Assembly: GCA_944321435.1 (NCBI GenBank) | Contig: CALULH010000006.1 | Span: 90,024 to 154,023 of the forward strand | DNA from: an uncultured Coriobacteriaceae bacterium | GTDB lineage: Bacteria; Actinomycetota; Coriobacteriia; Coriobacteriales; Coriobacteriaceae | Reading direction: 5' to 3' | DNA: 64,000 nt | Shown: positions 47,046 to 55,975 of the stretch, piece after piece | Layout: every line of letters begins with the position of its first letter | Numbering within the stretch: the first letter of the stretch is position 1 | Translations under genes and position numbers: made by a program | The notes under the pieces: generated by a model | The model's database searches: none | Told to the model about the DNA's origin: nothing | Seen by the model: only the letters and a program-made list of their open reading frames with translations

Positions 47046-47076
47046 AAAAAGGGGCGGAGCCTTTCGGCCCCGCCCC
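47046..47076 (-). terminator. Minus-strand hairpin with T-run
   Basis: The stem GGGGCGGAGCC / GGCCCCGCCCC (one mismatch) is followed by TTTTTGCG on the minus strand. It implies minus-strand transcription from the region 47100-47320. Confidence 0.65.
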
Positions 47077-47104
47077 GCTGCTAGCTATTACGGTGGACTC
47101 GCCT

Positions 47105-47313
47105 CTATCTCTTACCGATGGAATAGATGCTCTTTTTGATTTCCCCCGCGTGCTGCGCGATGCGTTTGTAGAGCTTTGAGCCCGCCTGCGTCCGTCAACG
47201 ACCTTGCCGGAAACGCTCCGGAACGCTTTGGGCGAGTCCGCTCGCCCCCGATACTAAACGACCTCGGGAACACCAGAAGCGGGCCCAAAAGCTGCTATCT
47301 CCTCTGTGCCCAT
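47105..47313 (-). pseudogene. Possible decayed small gene
   Basis: A strong ribosome site (GAGGAGG) stands before ATG 47313, and the frame MGTEEIAAFGPASGVPEVV ends at a TAG after 19 codons. In another frame the stretch KLYKRIAQHAGEIKKSIYSI just before the terminator at 47076 looks coding but is cut by an in-frame TGA at about 47195. This pattern suggests a small gene broken by a frameshift and a stop. The remaining part of 46920-47584 shows no gene. I do not recognise the family. Confidence 0.3.
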
Positions 47314-47530
47314 GGGACCCACCTCCTCTGTCGGTCGCTTAAGTTCTTGCGACGGTGTGTGACACTCTCATTCTTTCCCGTAAATTCCTTGGTAAACAGG
47401 CTATCGAACGCAACCAATGAACGGTCGATTTCGTCGGTAAACGGTTTCCGCTCGTCAAAATCAGACAAAACGGAGCATACGCATGGAGGCGCCGGACGCG
47501 CAACGCGCCGACACCGCCTCCCAGCACGGC

Positions 47531-47568
47531 AAAAAAGCGCAGGCATCCTAGAGTGCCCGCGCCTTTCC
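47531..47568 (-). terminator. Terminator of the MFS gene
   Basis: The stem GCGCAGGCA / TGCCCGCGC (one mismatch) is followed on the minus strand by TTTTTTG. It lies about 20 bases beyond the stop at 47585. Confidence 0.85.
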
Positions 47569-47584
47569 TCAACACGGCGTGCGA

Positions 47585-49246
47585 CTACGCATCTCTGGAG
47601 AACTTCTTGATGGCGGGCGTCGACGCCAAGCCCAGGAGCACGATAACCGCGCCCACCGCATAGGCAACCCTCACGGCGTCGTAACGAGCGTCCGCCTCGA
47701 TCCCGACGAGCTCGCTGCGCTCGGAGTCGGTCATCTCAATGCCCTTGATCTGGTCCTCAAAGGTCTGGTCGCTCCCCAGGTCGATGCTCATGCCTACAAG
47801 CTGATCGGTCACCTGCGACGAGATGGACGAATCGGCAGCCGCCTGGCTGCGCACGGTGCCCGTGATGCCGAAGAGCAGCACGGCGCCCAGCAACGCCACG
47901 CCCAGCGCCTGCCCCACGTTGCGCATGGTGCTCTGGATGCCGCCCGACTGCGATGCCTCGCGTTCGGGCAGGGCGAGCGCAACCACGTTGCTGGCATGCG
48001 AGGACACCGTACCCGCCCCCACACCCGCCATGAACGCGCCCGCGTAGACGAGTGGGGCGCTTGCTCCGCTCTTGGTCACGGACAGCGCCATGATGCCGAG
48101 CGCCGCCGCCATGGCAACGTACCCGACCTGGATCACGTGCCGAGGGTTGGCATGCGGCAGGAACTTGGGAATCCCCAGCGCCAGGGCAAAGGTGGGAACG
48201 CCGGTGACGATGGAGATGGCTCCCACCGCAATGGGCGACCAACCGGCTACCAGCTGCAGGTACGGCGCCATGAGGATGGACTGGGCACCCATGAAGAAGA
48301 ACGTGAGGGCGCAGGCGATAAGGCCGGCGCGCACCTGCGGCGTCATGAGAAAAGCGCTCGGCAAAACCGGGATGCCGCCCTTCTCCTCCACGCGGCGCTC
48401 CACCATCACGAGAACAGCGAGAACCACGATGCCGGCTGCGGCGAGCGGCAGCGCCGGCGAGATGCCGAAGACGGTGAACGGCGCCGCGGCCATAGGCTCA
48501 ACGAGGCCCCAAGAGGATATGCCGGAAAGGCCGATGAGGAGCAAGAAGAGGCCGAGAGCCGCAAGCACCACGCCCGCAGCGTCGAAGCCGCCCTTCTCGC
48601 GCGGCTGGTCGATGGCCGGCAGGGCAAACGACGCGGCGAATGCGAGCCCAAAGTACCCCGCGAGCACGAGGAACGTCACGTGCATGCCGGCCACCTGCAT
48701 GACAACGCCCAAACCCAGCGGCAACAGCGCCGAGAGACCCGACGCCGCGCCTATGGCGCCGAAGGCGAGCGTGCGGTTGCGCCCTTGGTACATAAGCGGA
48801 ATGAGGCCCAAAACCGACGGGATCATGAAGCTGGCGCCCAAACCCACGAGCACGCGCCCGCCCCAAATGAAAACCTCCATGGTGGGGGCCATGGCCAGTA
48901 CGATCTCGCCCGCCGCGCAGAGCAAGATGCCCCCGCGGAAAGTCTTCTTCCAACCCAGCATGGTGCCGGCCAACCCGCCGGCGATCATGAAGGCCCCGCC
49001 CACGAGCGGGTAGATCATGTTGGCGAGCTGGATCTGCGCGGTGGTTGCCCCGAGATCGCTGGTAAGCGCCGCGGTGGCGAGCGACAACGCGCCGTTGTCG
49101 CCCGTGGCGCCCATTTGCGCCAAGATCAGGATGATGATGGGGATGACGAGGAATTTCTGCGCAGTTGCGGCGCTGGGCGCAGGGCCGGCGTTGGGCCGGG
49201 CAGCCCCTGCAGACCGGGCGGCCTGCGATTTTGTTGCGTTATACAC
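47585..49246 (-). CDS. MFS transporter, 14-helix (DHA2) type
   Basis: Drug:H+ antiporter-like permease, 553 residues with about 14 membrane helices. WGGRVLVGLGASFMIPSVLGLI resembles DHA2 motif C surroundings, and LGWKKTFRGGILL matches the motif A region. A 130-residue soluble loop (SQAAADSSISSQVTDQL and on) lies before the last helix, as in EmrB/QacA-like proteins. The start is GTG 49246 with AAAGGACG upstream. It lies 143 bases after a bile-salt hydrolase gene on the same strand; MFS transporters next to such hydrolases are known to move bile acids, which is the most likely role here. Confidence 0.85.
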   Translation of the reverse strand: MYNATKSQAARSAGAARPNAGPAPSAATAQKFLVIPIIILILAQMGATGDNGALSLATAALTSDLGATTAQIQLANMIYPLVGGAFMIAGGLAGTMLGWKKTFRGGILLCAAGEIVLAMAPTMEVFIWGGRVLVGLGASFMIPSVLGLIPLMYQGRNRTLAFGAIGAASGLSALLPLGLGVVMQVAGMHVTFLVLAGYFGLAFAASFALPAIDQPREKGGFDAAGVVLAALGLFLLLIGLSGISSWGLVEPMAAAPFTVFGISPALPLAAAGIVVLAVLVMVERRVEEKGGIPVLPSAFLMTPQVRAGLIACALTFFFMGAQSILMAPYLQLVAGWSPIAVGAISIVTGVPTFALALGIPKFLPHANPRHVIQVGYVAMAAALGIMALSVTKSGASAPLVYAGAFMAGVGAGTVSSHASNVVALALPEREASQSGGIQSTMRNVGQALGVALLGAVLLFGITGTVRSQAAADSSISSQVTDQLVGMSIDLGSDQTFEDQIKGIEMTDSERSELVGIEADARYDAVRVAYAVGAVIVLLGLASTPAIKKFSRDA

Positions 49247-49389
49247 GATACGTCCTTTCAGATGGACGGAGCAAAGGCACGAGAAGCGCGGCCGCTGGCG
49301 CGGTGACGCCCCGCCTGCGCGGGCGGCGCACCGGAGCAGCGCGTACGCGGCGGCACTTCTCGCTTGTTATGGCACGAGCGCGGAGGGCC

Positions 49390-50367
49390 CTACACCGCCT
49401 CCGGGGCAAAAACAGGCTCAGTCGCCGTCAGATCGCACGATGCCAACGGGTACGCCCGGATCTGCGGGTCGTCGTAGGTGGCATGGTAGTACGTGAGGCT
49501 CTCAGCCGAGAAGCAGCTGGTGTAAAGGGTCTTCTCAAAGGAACCGTCCGCCATGCGCGCCACGCCGTCCGGCACGGCCACCGCACCGAGCGTGCGGAAC
49601 AGGCGCGTGACGTTGTCCCTCTCGGCGTCCTTGGCGGGATAGCGGCTGTTCACAAACGCCGCCTTCACAAAACGCGCCGGGCCGGAATAGTCGCCGGGGA
49701 TGCCCTGAAGCCCCATGCCCGAGCCAAAGGGAGTGAGCTTGGCCGCGCCCCACGTTGCGGCGGCGGGCTCGGTATCCGTGAGCGTGAGGTAATTGCGCAG
49801 GTTGGTGCGCTGCCAGCCAAAATCGGGCTCGTTGGTGAGCACGTCGGCATCGTCCTCCCAAACATGCAGGCCGTCGACCATGCACTCCACCACGATGCTG
49901 CCGGTCTTATCGCCTATGAGCCAGTGCAGGTTAGCCACCGGAAGCTGGGGCGAGATTGCCTTGGCCACCACCGTGACATGCGCAAGCGCCGCACGGACCT
50001 CGGCCAACGTAGAGAAGTTGCGGGCGACCCAGAGGGGGAACTCGTAGGCGGCCACGTTGACAGCGTCCTTATCGCCCGACGCATCGGGCGCGTAATGGGC
50101 GCTTTGCGGGAAGTTGAGGCCCGCCACCGCCAAACCGGCGTCGTTGCCGCAGTCAAAGTACAGCGGCGTTCCCAACGCCACAATGCCCATGCCGATAACC
50201 GCATGCGCGTGAGCGGGATCGAGGTCGCGAGGACGATCAAAAGCGGCTGGTACGCACGCGGCAGGCGGCGTCACCACCACGCGCTCGCCGTATCCCTGGG
50301 TCCAGTCGAGGTTGCGGCCGAAATACATGGAACCGGCCGTGTTGGTAAAGCGGATACCCGTGCACAT
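49390..50367 (-). CDS. bsh: Choloylglycine hydrolase (conjugated bile-salt hydrolase)
   Basis: Ntn hydrolase that splits glycine or taurine from conjugated bile salts. ATG 50367 makes Cys2 the N-terminal nucleophile after Met removal (MCTGIRF). The other catalytic residues are in place: Arg18 and Asp21 in GRNLDW, Asn85 in LNFP, Asn179 in LTNEPDFGWQ, Arg232 in SGPARF. The 325-residue length matches the family. Upstream codons in the same frame to 50463 would bury the Cys and are unlikely to be used. This enzyme strongly suggests life in the intestine. It probably shares a transcript with the MFS gene. Confidence 0.93.
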   Translation of the reverse strand: MCTGIRFTNTAGSMYFGRNLDWTQGYGERVVVTPPAACVPAAFDRPRDLDPAHAHAVIGMGIVALGTPLYFDCGNDAGLAVAGLNFPQSAHYAPDASGDKDAVNVAAYEFPLWVARNFSTLAEVRAALAHVTVVAKAISPQLPVANLHWLIGDKTGSIVVECMVDGLHVWEDDADVLTNEPDFGWQRTNLRNYLTLTDTEPAAATWGAAKLTPFGSGMGLQGIPGDYSGPARFVKAAFVNSRYPAKDAERDNVTRLFRTLGAVAVPDGVARMADGSFEKTLYTSCFSAESLTYYHATYDDPQIRAYPLASCDLTATEPVFAPEAV

Positions 50368-50695
50368 AGGGCCCGCCCCCTTCCTGCCCGTGCAGCAAAA
50401 CTGACGGGGCCGAAGTAGTAGATGGCTCTCTTCTGCCCGTTGCGCGGGAAAGAATGCCGGCATGGTAAAACTACTTACTTAAGAATGTGTGAGCAATGTG
50501 CTGGGATATTGGATGTTTTGAGCATGCGCCTTGCATTGCTACGCAAGGTTCACAGGCGCCGATGCGGTAACGGGACGGGAGCGGAACGCATGGGAACGTG
50601 GCAGATGATGCGATTGTTCAGCTGATAGCACATGTCAGCCTGAATGGAGAGCTAGGTATCCACGCCTGCAAACCAGATATCGTCGATAGCGCGGT

Positions 50696-51061
50696 TCATG
50701 CAGCCAACCGAGCTGCGCCCATGAGTTTTAGTGACGAGAAGTGTGCCATCGTCTTGGGGCGTTGCGTACGGCCCCTCGGGCAAGCCGGCTGCGGCGAAAT
50801 AGGCAGCGATTGCCTCTTCGAGAAGCCCGATATGGACAGCGCGTCCTGGATGACGCCGAGCGTCTCACACTCCCATGTTTTCCACGTTGCCGCCGTCATG
50901 CGCATAACGGTGATAAAGCGGTTTGAGGCGTTGGAAGCCACGAGGAGCACCAGCCCGTTGGCGATCTTCACCCGATGACCATCCCAGCAGAAGAACGGAT
51001 CCGCGCACGTACCGTACGGCGGCTGCCGCAGGTGCAGGAACTTCTGCAGGGGAATGGTGAT
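50696..51061 (-). pseudogene. DUF6933-like ORF without a normal start codon
   Basis: The frame reads ITIPLQKFLHLRQPPYGT... DPFFCWDGHRVKIANGLVLLVASNASNRFITVMRM, which resembles the small DUF6933 proteins (CTKKL...FFSWHANLITINRRKTVVLVN). No ATG, GTG or TTG opens the frame before the conserved start; GGGAG lies 8 bases before an ATC codon at 51061. Internal GTG 50971 would lose the FFxW motif. So it is either translated from ATC/ATT or is broken. The product would be about 121 residues, shorter than full DUF6933. The remaining part of 50368-51245 shows no other gene. Confidence 0.4.
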
Positions 51062-51245
51062 GCCAAGCTCCCTGCGGGGTCCTTTCGTGGGAGTGATGGT
51101 AACTCAGCAGCTTAGCACGATGGGGGTTTGGGCGGAGCATTATGGCTAGGAACGAACCTTCAACGCGGCAATTCATAAAACTAGAGCGCATCCGGTCTCC
51201 CGGACACGCCCTTACAAAACCCGGAGGTTTTTCCAACTGCTGTCA

Positions 51246-52265
51246 TTATGCCCGCTTTGGGCACCAGATGTCAACGAGCTTCATGATGAAGTCGAAGTAT
51301 CCGGTAAGCGAGCCGTCGGCCGGGCAGACGGGGCGTGCGGCGTCGAACGCCTTTCGCACCGAGTCCATCGCCTGCGCATGCCGGATGCGGGTGGACTCGC
51401 GCGTGCAGAAGTCGTAGGAGCCGTAGAGGGTCGCCGCGATGTGGGCGACGCGGAGGTTGCGCATCTTGGCGCGGCGCGACTTGGTGTTTTTGAGGCCGAG
51501 CGCGTTCATGGAGGCGAGGATGGGCCCGGAGGTGGGAAACCCCGCCTTGTCGGCGGACGCCGAAAGGCCGTTGACGATACAGCTGTTGTGACAGGAAGCG
51601 TTGCGAAGGGCGCGGACGCTCTTGAGGACATAGTGCTCGTCAAGCATGCCGCGATCGCCCCATCGCCCGACGCAGAACAGCCAAAGGTCGCAGAAGCGCC
51701 AGAACTCGATGACCTCCAGGAAGACCCATAGCGGGTAGCCCTGCTCCATATAGTGCGCGATGAGGTCGCCCGAGTACTCGTCGTGGCCCTCTCCCGCCCT
51801 GCCGCGCGAGGCGAGCCCGGTCGAGACGCGCGAGCGCGACCTGGAGGTGAGGTAGCCCTCCAGATAGTCAAAGACGATCGCGTAGCCGTCCTCGCCCTCG
51901 GAGAGGGCGCGGTCGAGCAGACGCACCTTCGCGAAGTGCTCCACGTCGAGCGCCATGTCGCGCAGGGCGGTGCGGAGCACGCGGTCGACGGAGGAGAGCT
52001 CGACGAGCGCGCCGAAGTCCAGCCCGATATACTGGCCGGAGTTTGGCCCTTCGGCATGAACGGGATAGAGCTTGCGGTAGGAGGCGGCGCGCAGGTAGTT
52101 GTTGGCGTGTGCCAGGTACGCGGCGGCGTCGGCCTCGGAGCAGAGTTCGAACGTCACGCCTCTGGATTTGAGATGGGCAACCAACTGCTCGGAAGTAAGC
52201 ATGGGCTTGAAATGCGCAGATCTGCGCTCCACCAGCAGAGAATCCTGTACCGGCCCGATCTTCAT
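51246..52265 (-). CDS. Abi family protein (Abi_2/AbiD-AbiF-like)
   Basis: Abortive-infection type phage defence protein of 339 residues. Family marks: an N-terminal LTSEQLVAHLKSRGVTF (usual 'kQi..L..rG'), ANNYLRAASYRKLYP, FGALVELSSVDRVLR, LWVFLEVIEFWRFCDLW, and ALRNASCHNSCIVNG, which holds the RNxxxH element of HEPN RNases. On infection such proteins are thought to stop host growth through RNA cleavage; this is family knowledge plus inference. Its ATG overlaps the XRE stop (ATGA), so both form an operon, with the regulator likely controlling toxicity. Confidence 0.82.
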   Translation of the reverse strand: MKIGPVQDSLLVERRSAHFKPMLTSEQLVAHLKSRGVTFELCSEADAAAYLAHANNYLRAASYRKLYPVHAEGPNSGQYIGLDFGALVELSSVDRVLRTALRDMALDVEHFAKVRLLDRALSEGEDGYAIVFDYLEGYLTSRSRSRVSTGLASRGRAGEGHDEYSGDLIAHYMEQGYPLWVFLEVIEFWRFCDLWLFCVGRWGDRGMLDEHYVLKSVRALRNASCHNSCIVNGLSASADKAGFPTSGPILASMNALGLKNTKSRRAKMRNLRVAHIAATLYGSYDFCTRESTRIRHAQAMDSVRKAFDAARPVCPADGSLTGYFDFIMKLVDIWCPKRA

Positions 52266-52648
52266 GGCTGATATCCCCTACGCCCACCGAGCTCCGCGCT
52301 CTCAACGAAGGAGAGATAGCTCTCAACGAGCTGACGACCGGCGGGGGTCAGTGCGTCGTAGCGCGACTGTACGGAGCTGAGCCGGGACGCGTCGACGTCC
52401 TCGCGGCCGACCACGAGGTCGATCGAGCAGCCAAGCGCGTCCGCTATGGCCCACAGGCGCGGCAGCGGGATCCCGCAGTCGGGGCCGTCGCTGGCGCGCT
52501 CAAAGCGCGCGTAGGTGGACACAGGCACCCCGAGTGCTTCGGCGAAGTCCTTGGCGCTCCGATAGCCGGCCGCGCGACGTAGGCGCTGCAGCGTCCGTCT
52601 CTTTCTGTCGGGAGGGTCGATTTTGGCAAACGTCCTTACCGATGACAT
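52262..52648 (-). CDS. XRE-type HTH regulator of the Abi gene
   Basis: A 128-residue DNA-binding protein with the HTH at about 17-75: LQRLRRAAGYRSAKDFAEALGVPVSTYARFERA, then LWAIADALGCSIDLVVGR. The C-terminal helices may mediate dimerisation. It overlaps the Abi gene by four bases. A perfect palindrome (TGACAT-ATA-ATGTCA) covers its start codon and is a likely autoregulatory site. It may act as antitoxin or repressor of the Abi protein; this is inference. Confidence 0.83.
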   Translation of the reverse strand: MSSVRTFAKIDPPDRKRRTLQRLRRAAGYRSAKDFAEALGVPVSTYARFERASDGPDCGIPLPRLWAIADALGCSIDLVVGREDVDASRLSSVQSRYDALTPAGRQLVESYLSFVESAELGGRRGYQP

Positions 52649-52657
52649 ATAATGTCA
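52643..52657. promoter_or_regulatory. Palindrome over the XRE start codon
   Basis: The perfect inverted repeat TGACATATAATGTCA spans the ATG at 52648-52646. It is symmetrical and AT-rich, as expected of an HTH operator that would also block translation start or the promoter. Autoregulation is inferred. Confidence 0.55.
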
Positions 52658-52736
52658 CCGTCCTCTCTGGATGCCTCTGGGGGTGGACTCTGGGCCCAAG
52701 GGAGTTGCCGCTCCCGCGGGCCCGTCTCTTTCCTCA

Positions 52737-53429
52737 CTATACTTCCATCGCACCCCCTTCCCGCGCGCCGCGCGTGCCATCGCACTCGGCCGCCACGGGG
52801 AGCCGCTCGAACGCAAGCGACGGAATGATCGCACCGCCCACCCCCGGCCCGCCGTGGATCCAGTCGTAGGCGGCCATGACGCGCTCCACGCCTTCCTTGT
52901 CCAGCGCCCCATGCGCCGAATTGCCAGTACGCTCACGGTGTTTCTTGGCTCGATCCTCAACAAACGCCTTGAACCCCGCGCGCTGCTCATCGCAGCCGCC
53001 GAACACGAGGAGATCCTCGAGTTTCCCCCGTTCGTCAAGCTCCCTGTACCACATCGCCTCATAGCGAAGTGCGAGCTCCTCGATGCGGTGCTCAGCTTCG
53101 GCCTGGTCACGCTGACGCTTCTCACCGTCCATGTGGAGAAGAAACGCAAGAAACTGGTCGAGGGCGAGCTTTGACTTTTCCGAAAGGGCATCGTACTCCC
53201 GTTGGATATCACCGCGCAGCGACTGCACATCCATCTCTTTCCGCTCGACAATGACATCAAGTGGTACACGAAACCAATCCGCGAGCTTCCGCGCAGGCTC
53301 CATAGGGATTTTGTCGGGATTACTCTCGTAACGGGCGTAGGTGGAGGAGGAAATCTTCACGACCGCCGCAAACTCGGCAGCCGTTCTGTACCCCGCCGCC
53401 TTTCTGAGCTCGAGAAGCGCACTCGCCAT
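52737..53429 (-). CDS. XRE-type HTH regulator with C-terminal helical domain
   Basis: A 230-residue protein. HTH at about 5-60: LLELRKAAGYRTAAEFAAVVKISSSTYARYESNPD, MEPARKLADWFRVPLDVIVER. The C-terminal part is helical, with a coiled-coil-like stretch (RQRDQAEAEHRIEELALRYE) and the end GVERVMAAYDWIHGGPGVGG. It is a paralogue-like neighbour of the shorter XRE gene, 88 bases upstream of it and on the same strand; both HTHs share AAGYR and STYAR. GAGGAGG stands before the ATG. It may be the upstream regulator of the Abi operon. Confidence 0.8.
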   Translation of the reverse strand: MASALLELRKAAGYRTAAEFAAVVKISSSTYARYESNPDKIPMEPARKLADWFRVPLDVIVERKEMDVQSLRGDIQREYDALSEKSKLALDQFLAFLLHMDGEKRQRDQAEAEHRIEELALRYEAMWYRELDERGKLEDLLVFGGCDEQRAGFKAFVEDRAKKHRERTGNSAHGALDKEGVERVMAAYDWIHGGPGVGGAIIPSLAFERLPVAAECDGTRGAREGGAMEV

Positions 53430-53872
53430 CTAACCTCCTCAGAAATGCGTGCGTTCTGCAGCGGTCGTTACTGCACTCGCACAGTCGGTTATAACGCCAT
53501 ATAATACAAATTAGCACAGTGCAATAAACATCAGAGCATAGAATTATCATTCTATGGTAAATAAAGCCAATATTCTTAATATATAAGAATCATCTGCGCT
53601 CTTCTACGGTCGTGTCGAAACGAGAACACCACTGGATAATCCCCTCTTCATAGAGAGTTCGCTACTGGTAGCGCGCGTGCATATCGCCGTACGGACAGTC
53701 GATGCCCGCAAGCGCAGCTGGCGCGGTGCAGGTGGTGAGTAGCCCCACAGCTGCTCTTCTCGGCCTTTTGTCCGCCTCGCTGTACCAGGTGGTTTAGCTG
53801 GGAGCTAGGGAATCCGGATATAGCAAAGGATATACTATTATGAAATGTTATTAACGCACCAGGAGGACTCTC
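53430..53872. other. AT-rich divergent promoter region
   Basis: 443 bases between divergent genes. Bases 53500-53600 are AT-rich (TTATCATTCTATGG, AATATATAAGAAT) against a GC-rich window and hold the symmetrical GCACAGTGC at 53515. The XRE promoter is likely here. Close to the DUF262 gene TATACT (53831-53836) could be a -10 box, with AGGAGG at 53861 as the ribosome site. No gene found. Confidence 0.5.
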
Positions 53873-55609
53873 ATGTCCAAGCTCAACATCGACCAGAAGA
53901 CCATCCGCGAGCTGCTCACCGACAAGCACGCGGATTTCCTCATCCCGGACTACCAGCGCCCCTACGCGTGGGGCGAGGACGAGTGCGCGACGCTCTGGGA
54001 CGACCTCTTCGCCTTCGCGTTCCCCAACGACGACTACGAGCAGTTCGACAGCGCGCAGGACGAGTACTTCCTCGGGCCCATCGTCACCTTCAAGAACGGC
54101 GACGGCAAGCTGGAGATCATCGACGGGCAGCAACGCCTGACGACCATCATGCTGCTGCTCCGGGCGTTCTACGACAAGTTCGCCAACATGAAGGACAAGC
54201 AGTCGGTGAAGACGCGCGCGACCATCGCGGAGTGCGTGTGGAAGACCGACGAGTTCGACGAGCCCGACATGGACCTCCTCAAGATCGACTCCGAGGTCGC
54301 CTCCGACGCCGACAAGGGCGAGTTCCTCGCTATCCTGCGAACGGGCGCGGTCGAGCAGGGGTGGAAGAGCGCCTACGCGGCCAACTTCGCCTTCTTCCAG
54401 CGCAAGATCTCCGAGCTCGTGAGCGAGTGGCCGACCTACACCGTCTACCTCGCGACGCGCGTCCTCAACAACGTGATCCTGCTGCCCATCGAGGCGGAGA
54501 GCCAGGACACGGCGCTGCGCATCTTCTCGACGCTCAACGACCGGGGACGGCCGCTCTCCGACGCCGACATCTTCAAGAGCCAGTTCTACAAGTTCTACTC
54601 CGACCAGGACCGCAAGGACGACTTCATCGCCCGCTGGAAGCGCCTGGAGGAGACGGCAGGGAGGATATTCTCGCCCCAGCGCGGCACGCCTATGGACGAG
54701 CTCTTCACGCGCTACATGTACTACGAGCGCGCCCGCGAGGGGAACCGCAACACCACGACGCAGGGACTGCGCGACTACTACGGCAGGAACGGCTACGCGC
54801 TGCTCAGGCGCGAAGAGACGCTCGACAACCTGGAGGCGCTCGCTGGCTTCTGGCGGGCGGTCGACGCGCAGGAGGGCTTCTCGGAGCGGGTGCTGCGCCA
54901 GCTCTTCATCCTGCGCTACGCGCCCAACAGCATGTGGACCTACCTCGTGTCGGTGTGGTTCCTTGCAAAGCGCGACGAGGACGGCTCCCTCGACGACGAC
55001 GGATTCTACGGGTTCCTCCGCAGGATCACGTGCTTCATCTACGCCTACGCCGTGGAGCGCCCCGGCGTGAACGCGCTCCGCTCGCCGGTCTACCCCGAGC
55101 TCATCAACATCGTGGAGGGACGCGAGGTGACCTTCTCGGAGTACCGCTTCCGCGCGGACGACATCCGCTCGCGCCTCATGGCCTACACCTTCACCAACCA
55201 GCGGCCCATCACGCGCTCCATGCTCGTGTGGCGCGCGTTCTCCGACCCCGAGCAGGGTCTGGTTGACCCGGACACGGTCTTCGAGGTCGAGCACATCTAC
55301 GCCCGCAGGCGCAACGAGGTCTCTCCGCTCGCCAACCGCGATAACCTGGAGGCGCTCGGCAACAAGGCGATGCTCGAGAAGTCGATCAACATCCGCGCGG
55401 CGGACTTCCGCTTCGAGGACAAGAAGAAGTACTACCTGGGGTACCGCAACGACAAGGGTCAGGCGCGCCCGGGCACCAAGGTCCGCGAGCTCGCCGAGCT
55501 GGCGAGGACGCGCGACGACTTCACCGAGGCGGACATCGAGGCACGCACGGCAGAGATCATCGACTCGTTCGTGGACTACCTGGGCGAGGTCGGGCTGCTC
55601 TCCGATTGA
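53873..55609 (+). CDS. DUF262/DUF1524 protein (GmrSD-like nuclease)
   Basis: A 578-residue protein of the GmrSD type, which cleaves modified phage DNA. The N-terminal DUF262 domain shows IPDYQRPYAWGEDE near residue 24 and IDGQQRLTT near 84, the ParB/Srx-like nucleotide-hydrolysing motifs. The C-terminal DUF1524 region shows FEVEHIYARR and LGNKAMLEKSIN, corresponding to the His-Me finger nuclease site. The two GmrS and GmrD parts are fused in one chain. AGGAGG precedes the ATG. It stands in a defence island with a small unknown gene downstream. Confidence 0.87.
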   Translation: MSKLNIDQKTIRELLTDKHADFLIPDYQRPYAWGEDECATLWDDLFAFAFPNDDYEQFDSAQDEYFLGPIVTFKNGDGKLEIIDGQQRLTTIMLLLRAFYDKFANMKDKQSVKTRATIAECVWKTDEFDEPDMDLLKIDSEVASDADKGEFLAILRTGAVEQGWKSAYAANFAFFQRKISELVSEWPTYTVYLATRVLNNVILLPIEAESQDTALRIFSTLNDRGRPLSDADIFKSQFYKFYSDQDRKDDFIARWKRLEETAGRIFSPQRGTPMDELFTRYMYYERAREGNRNTTTQGLRDYYGRNGYALLRREETLDNLEALAGFWRAVDAQEGFSERVLRQLFILRYAPNSMWTYLVSVWFLAKRDEDGSLDDDGFYGFLRRITCFIYAYAVERPGVNALRSPVYPELINIVEGREVTFSEYRFRADDIRSRLMAYTFTNQRPITRSMLVWRAFSDPEQGLVDPDTVFEVEHIYARRRNEVSPLANRDNLEALGNKAMLEKSINIRAADFRFEDKKKYYLGYRNDKGQARPGTKVRELAELARTRDDFTEADIEARTAEIIDSFVDYLGEVGLLSD

Positions 55610-55636
55610 AGGGAGCGGGTCGCCGGCGGCGGACCC

Positions 55637-55975
55637 GTGGCGCGGTTCGCACGGGAGTTCAGGCTGCGCCTGGAGCGCATGGGCGTGGACGGCCTCTGGG
55701 GCTACGACTGGGCAGAGCGCTTCTGGGCGCTCGGGTTCGAGATGAACTGTGGCCGCTCGTTCAACAACGCGACGGGGCTTTTGCTCGGCGACGAGCGGGG
55801 GCTCGCGCGGGTGCTGGGGAGCATCGACGACATGAGGCTGCTCGGCGACGCCGCGTTCTCGCAGTGCCGCTACATCACTCACTGGTCATTCGCCCCGGAG
55901 CGCGAGGACGTCGGCTGGATCGTGAGCGTGCTCGGGCGCATGGAGGAGCTTGCGCCGCCTGCACTGGACGGCTGA
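55637..55975 (+). CDS. Small protein downstream of the DUF262 gene
   Basis: A 112-residue protein of unknown function starting at GTG 55637. It is compact, with Trp and Asp rich stretches (GVDGLWGYDWAERFWALGFEMN, DAAFSQCRYITHWSF). The frame begins 28 bases after the nuclease stop; the ribosome site is weak. The codon use resembles its neighbours. It may be an accessory subunit of the GmrSD-like nuclease. The region 55976-56270 after it holds GC-rich inverted repeats but no further gene. Confidence 0.6.
   Translation: MARFAREFRLRLERMGVDGLWGYDWAERFWALGFEMNCGRSFNNATGLLLGDERGLARVLGSIDDMRLLGDAAFSQCRYITHWSFAPEREDVGWIVSVLGRMEELAPPALDG

Noticed and set aside
50598..50978. 126-codon plus-strand ORF
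   Set aside because: Antisense to the DUF6933-like frame, no ribosome site and no family resemblance.
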